A DNA stretch of 5,663 bases from Thermoleophilia bacterium (GTDB lineage Bacteria; Actinomycetota; Thermoleophilia; Gaiellales; SKUG01): the NCBI GenBank assembly GCA_020438525.1, contig JAGQUL010000213.1, positions 1 through 5,663 of the forward strand. Direction: 5' to 3'. Shown one piece after another: positions 5,663 through 5,663 of the stretch. Each line of letters begins with the position of its first letter. The first letter of the stretch is position 1. A program made the translations under genes and the position numbers. The notes under the pieces were generated by a model, which saw only the letters and a program-made list of their open reading frames with translations, was not told where the DNA came from and searched no databases.

Positions 5663-5663
5663 G

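Noticed and set aside
1..5663. tRNA, rRNA, CRISPR array, insertion sequence or riboswitch
   Set aside because: I saw no cloverleaf, array of spaced repeats, transposase motif or recognisable aptamer; apart from the intein, no mobile element is supported.

Overview
The window is very GC-rich. It carries the C-terminal half of yebC followed by ruvC, ruvA and ruvB, an order typical of actinobacteria. A LexA operator of the Gram-positive/actinobacterial type (CGAAC-N4-GTTCG) and a likely leaderless promoter fit the same group. An early-branching actinobacterial lineage such as Acidimicrobiia is a reasonable guess, but the sequence does not prove it.

Layout: 1-456 (+) is the end of yebC, cut by the window edge. 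463-1038 (-) is a small multi-pass membrane protein of unknown function, convergent with yebC and divergent from ruvC. 1039-1097 is a short divergent control region with a near-perfect SOS box at 1085-1098. 1098-1637 (+) is ruvC, 1683-2294 (+) ruvA and 2291-4828 (+) ruvB, with ruvA and ruvB overlapping by 4 bases. 4833-5495 (-) is a gene convergent with ruvB whose product resembles protein glutaminases (Cys/His/Asp protein deamidases). 5496-5663 holds no convincing gene and contains a spaced pair of ATCCGGAT palindromes.

The central observation is that ruvB is split in frame by a 476-residue intein (nt 2576-4003), inserted between the Lys and Thr of the Walker A motif (GPPGLGK^TT). All residues expected for splicing are present: Cys1, the TxxH of block B, the block F His, the terminal His-Asn, and Thr at +1. 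The intein contains a recognisable LAGLIDADG-type homing endonuclease, but both catalytic acidic positions appear to be lost (Gly and Val). It therefore looks like a splicing-competent element with a dead endonuclease.

How the genes work together: RuvA binds the Holliday junction, RuvB drives branch migration with ATP, and RuvC cuts the junction. LexA probably represses the operon until DNA damage. Because the intein destroys the ATP site of the RuvB precursor, branch migration would also depend on protein splicing after induction. That second layer of control is an inference. The flanking membrane protein and glutaminase-like protein have no evident role in recombination.
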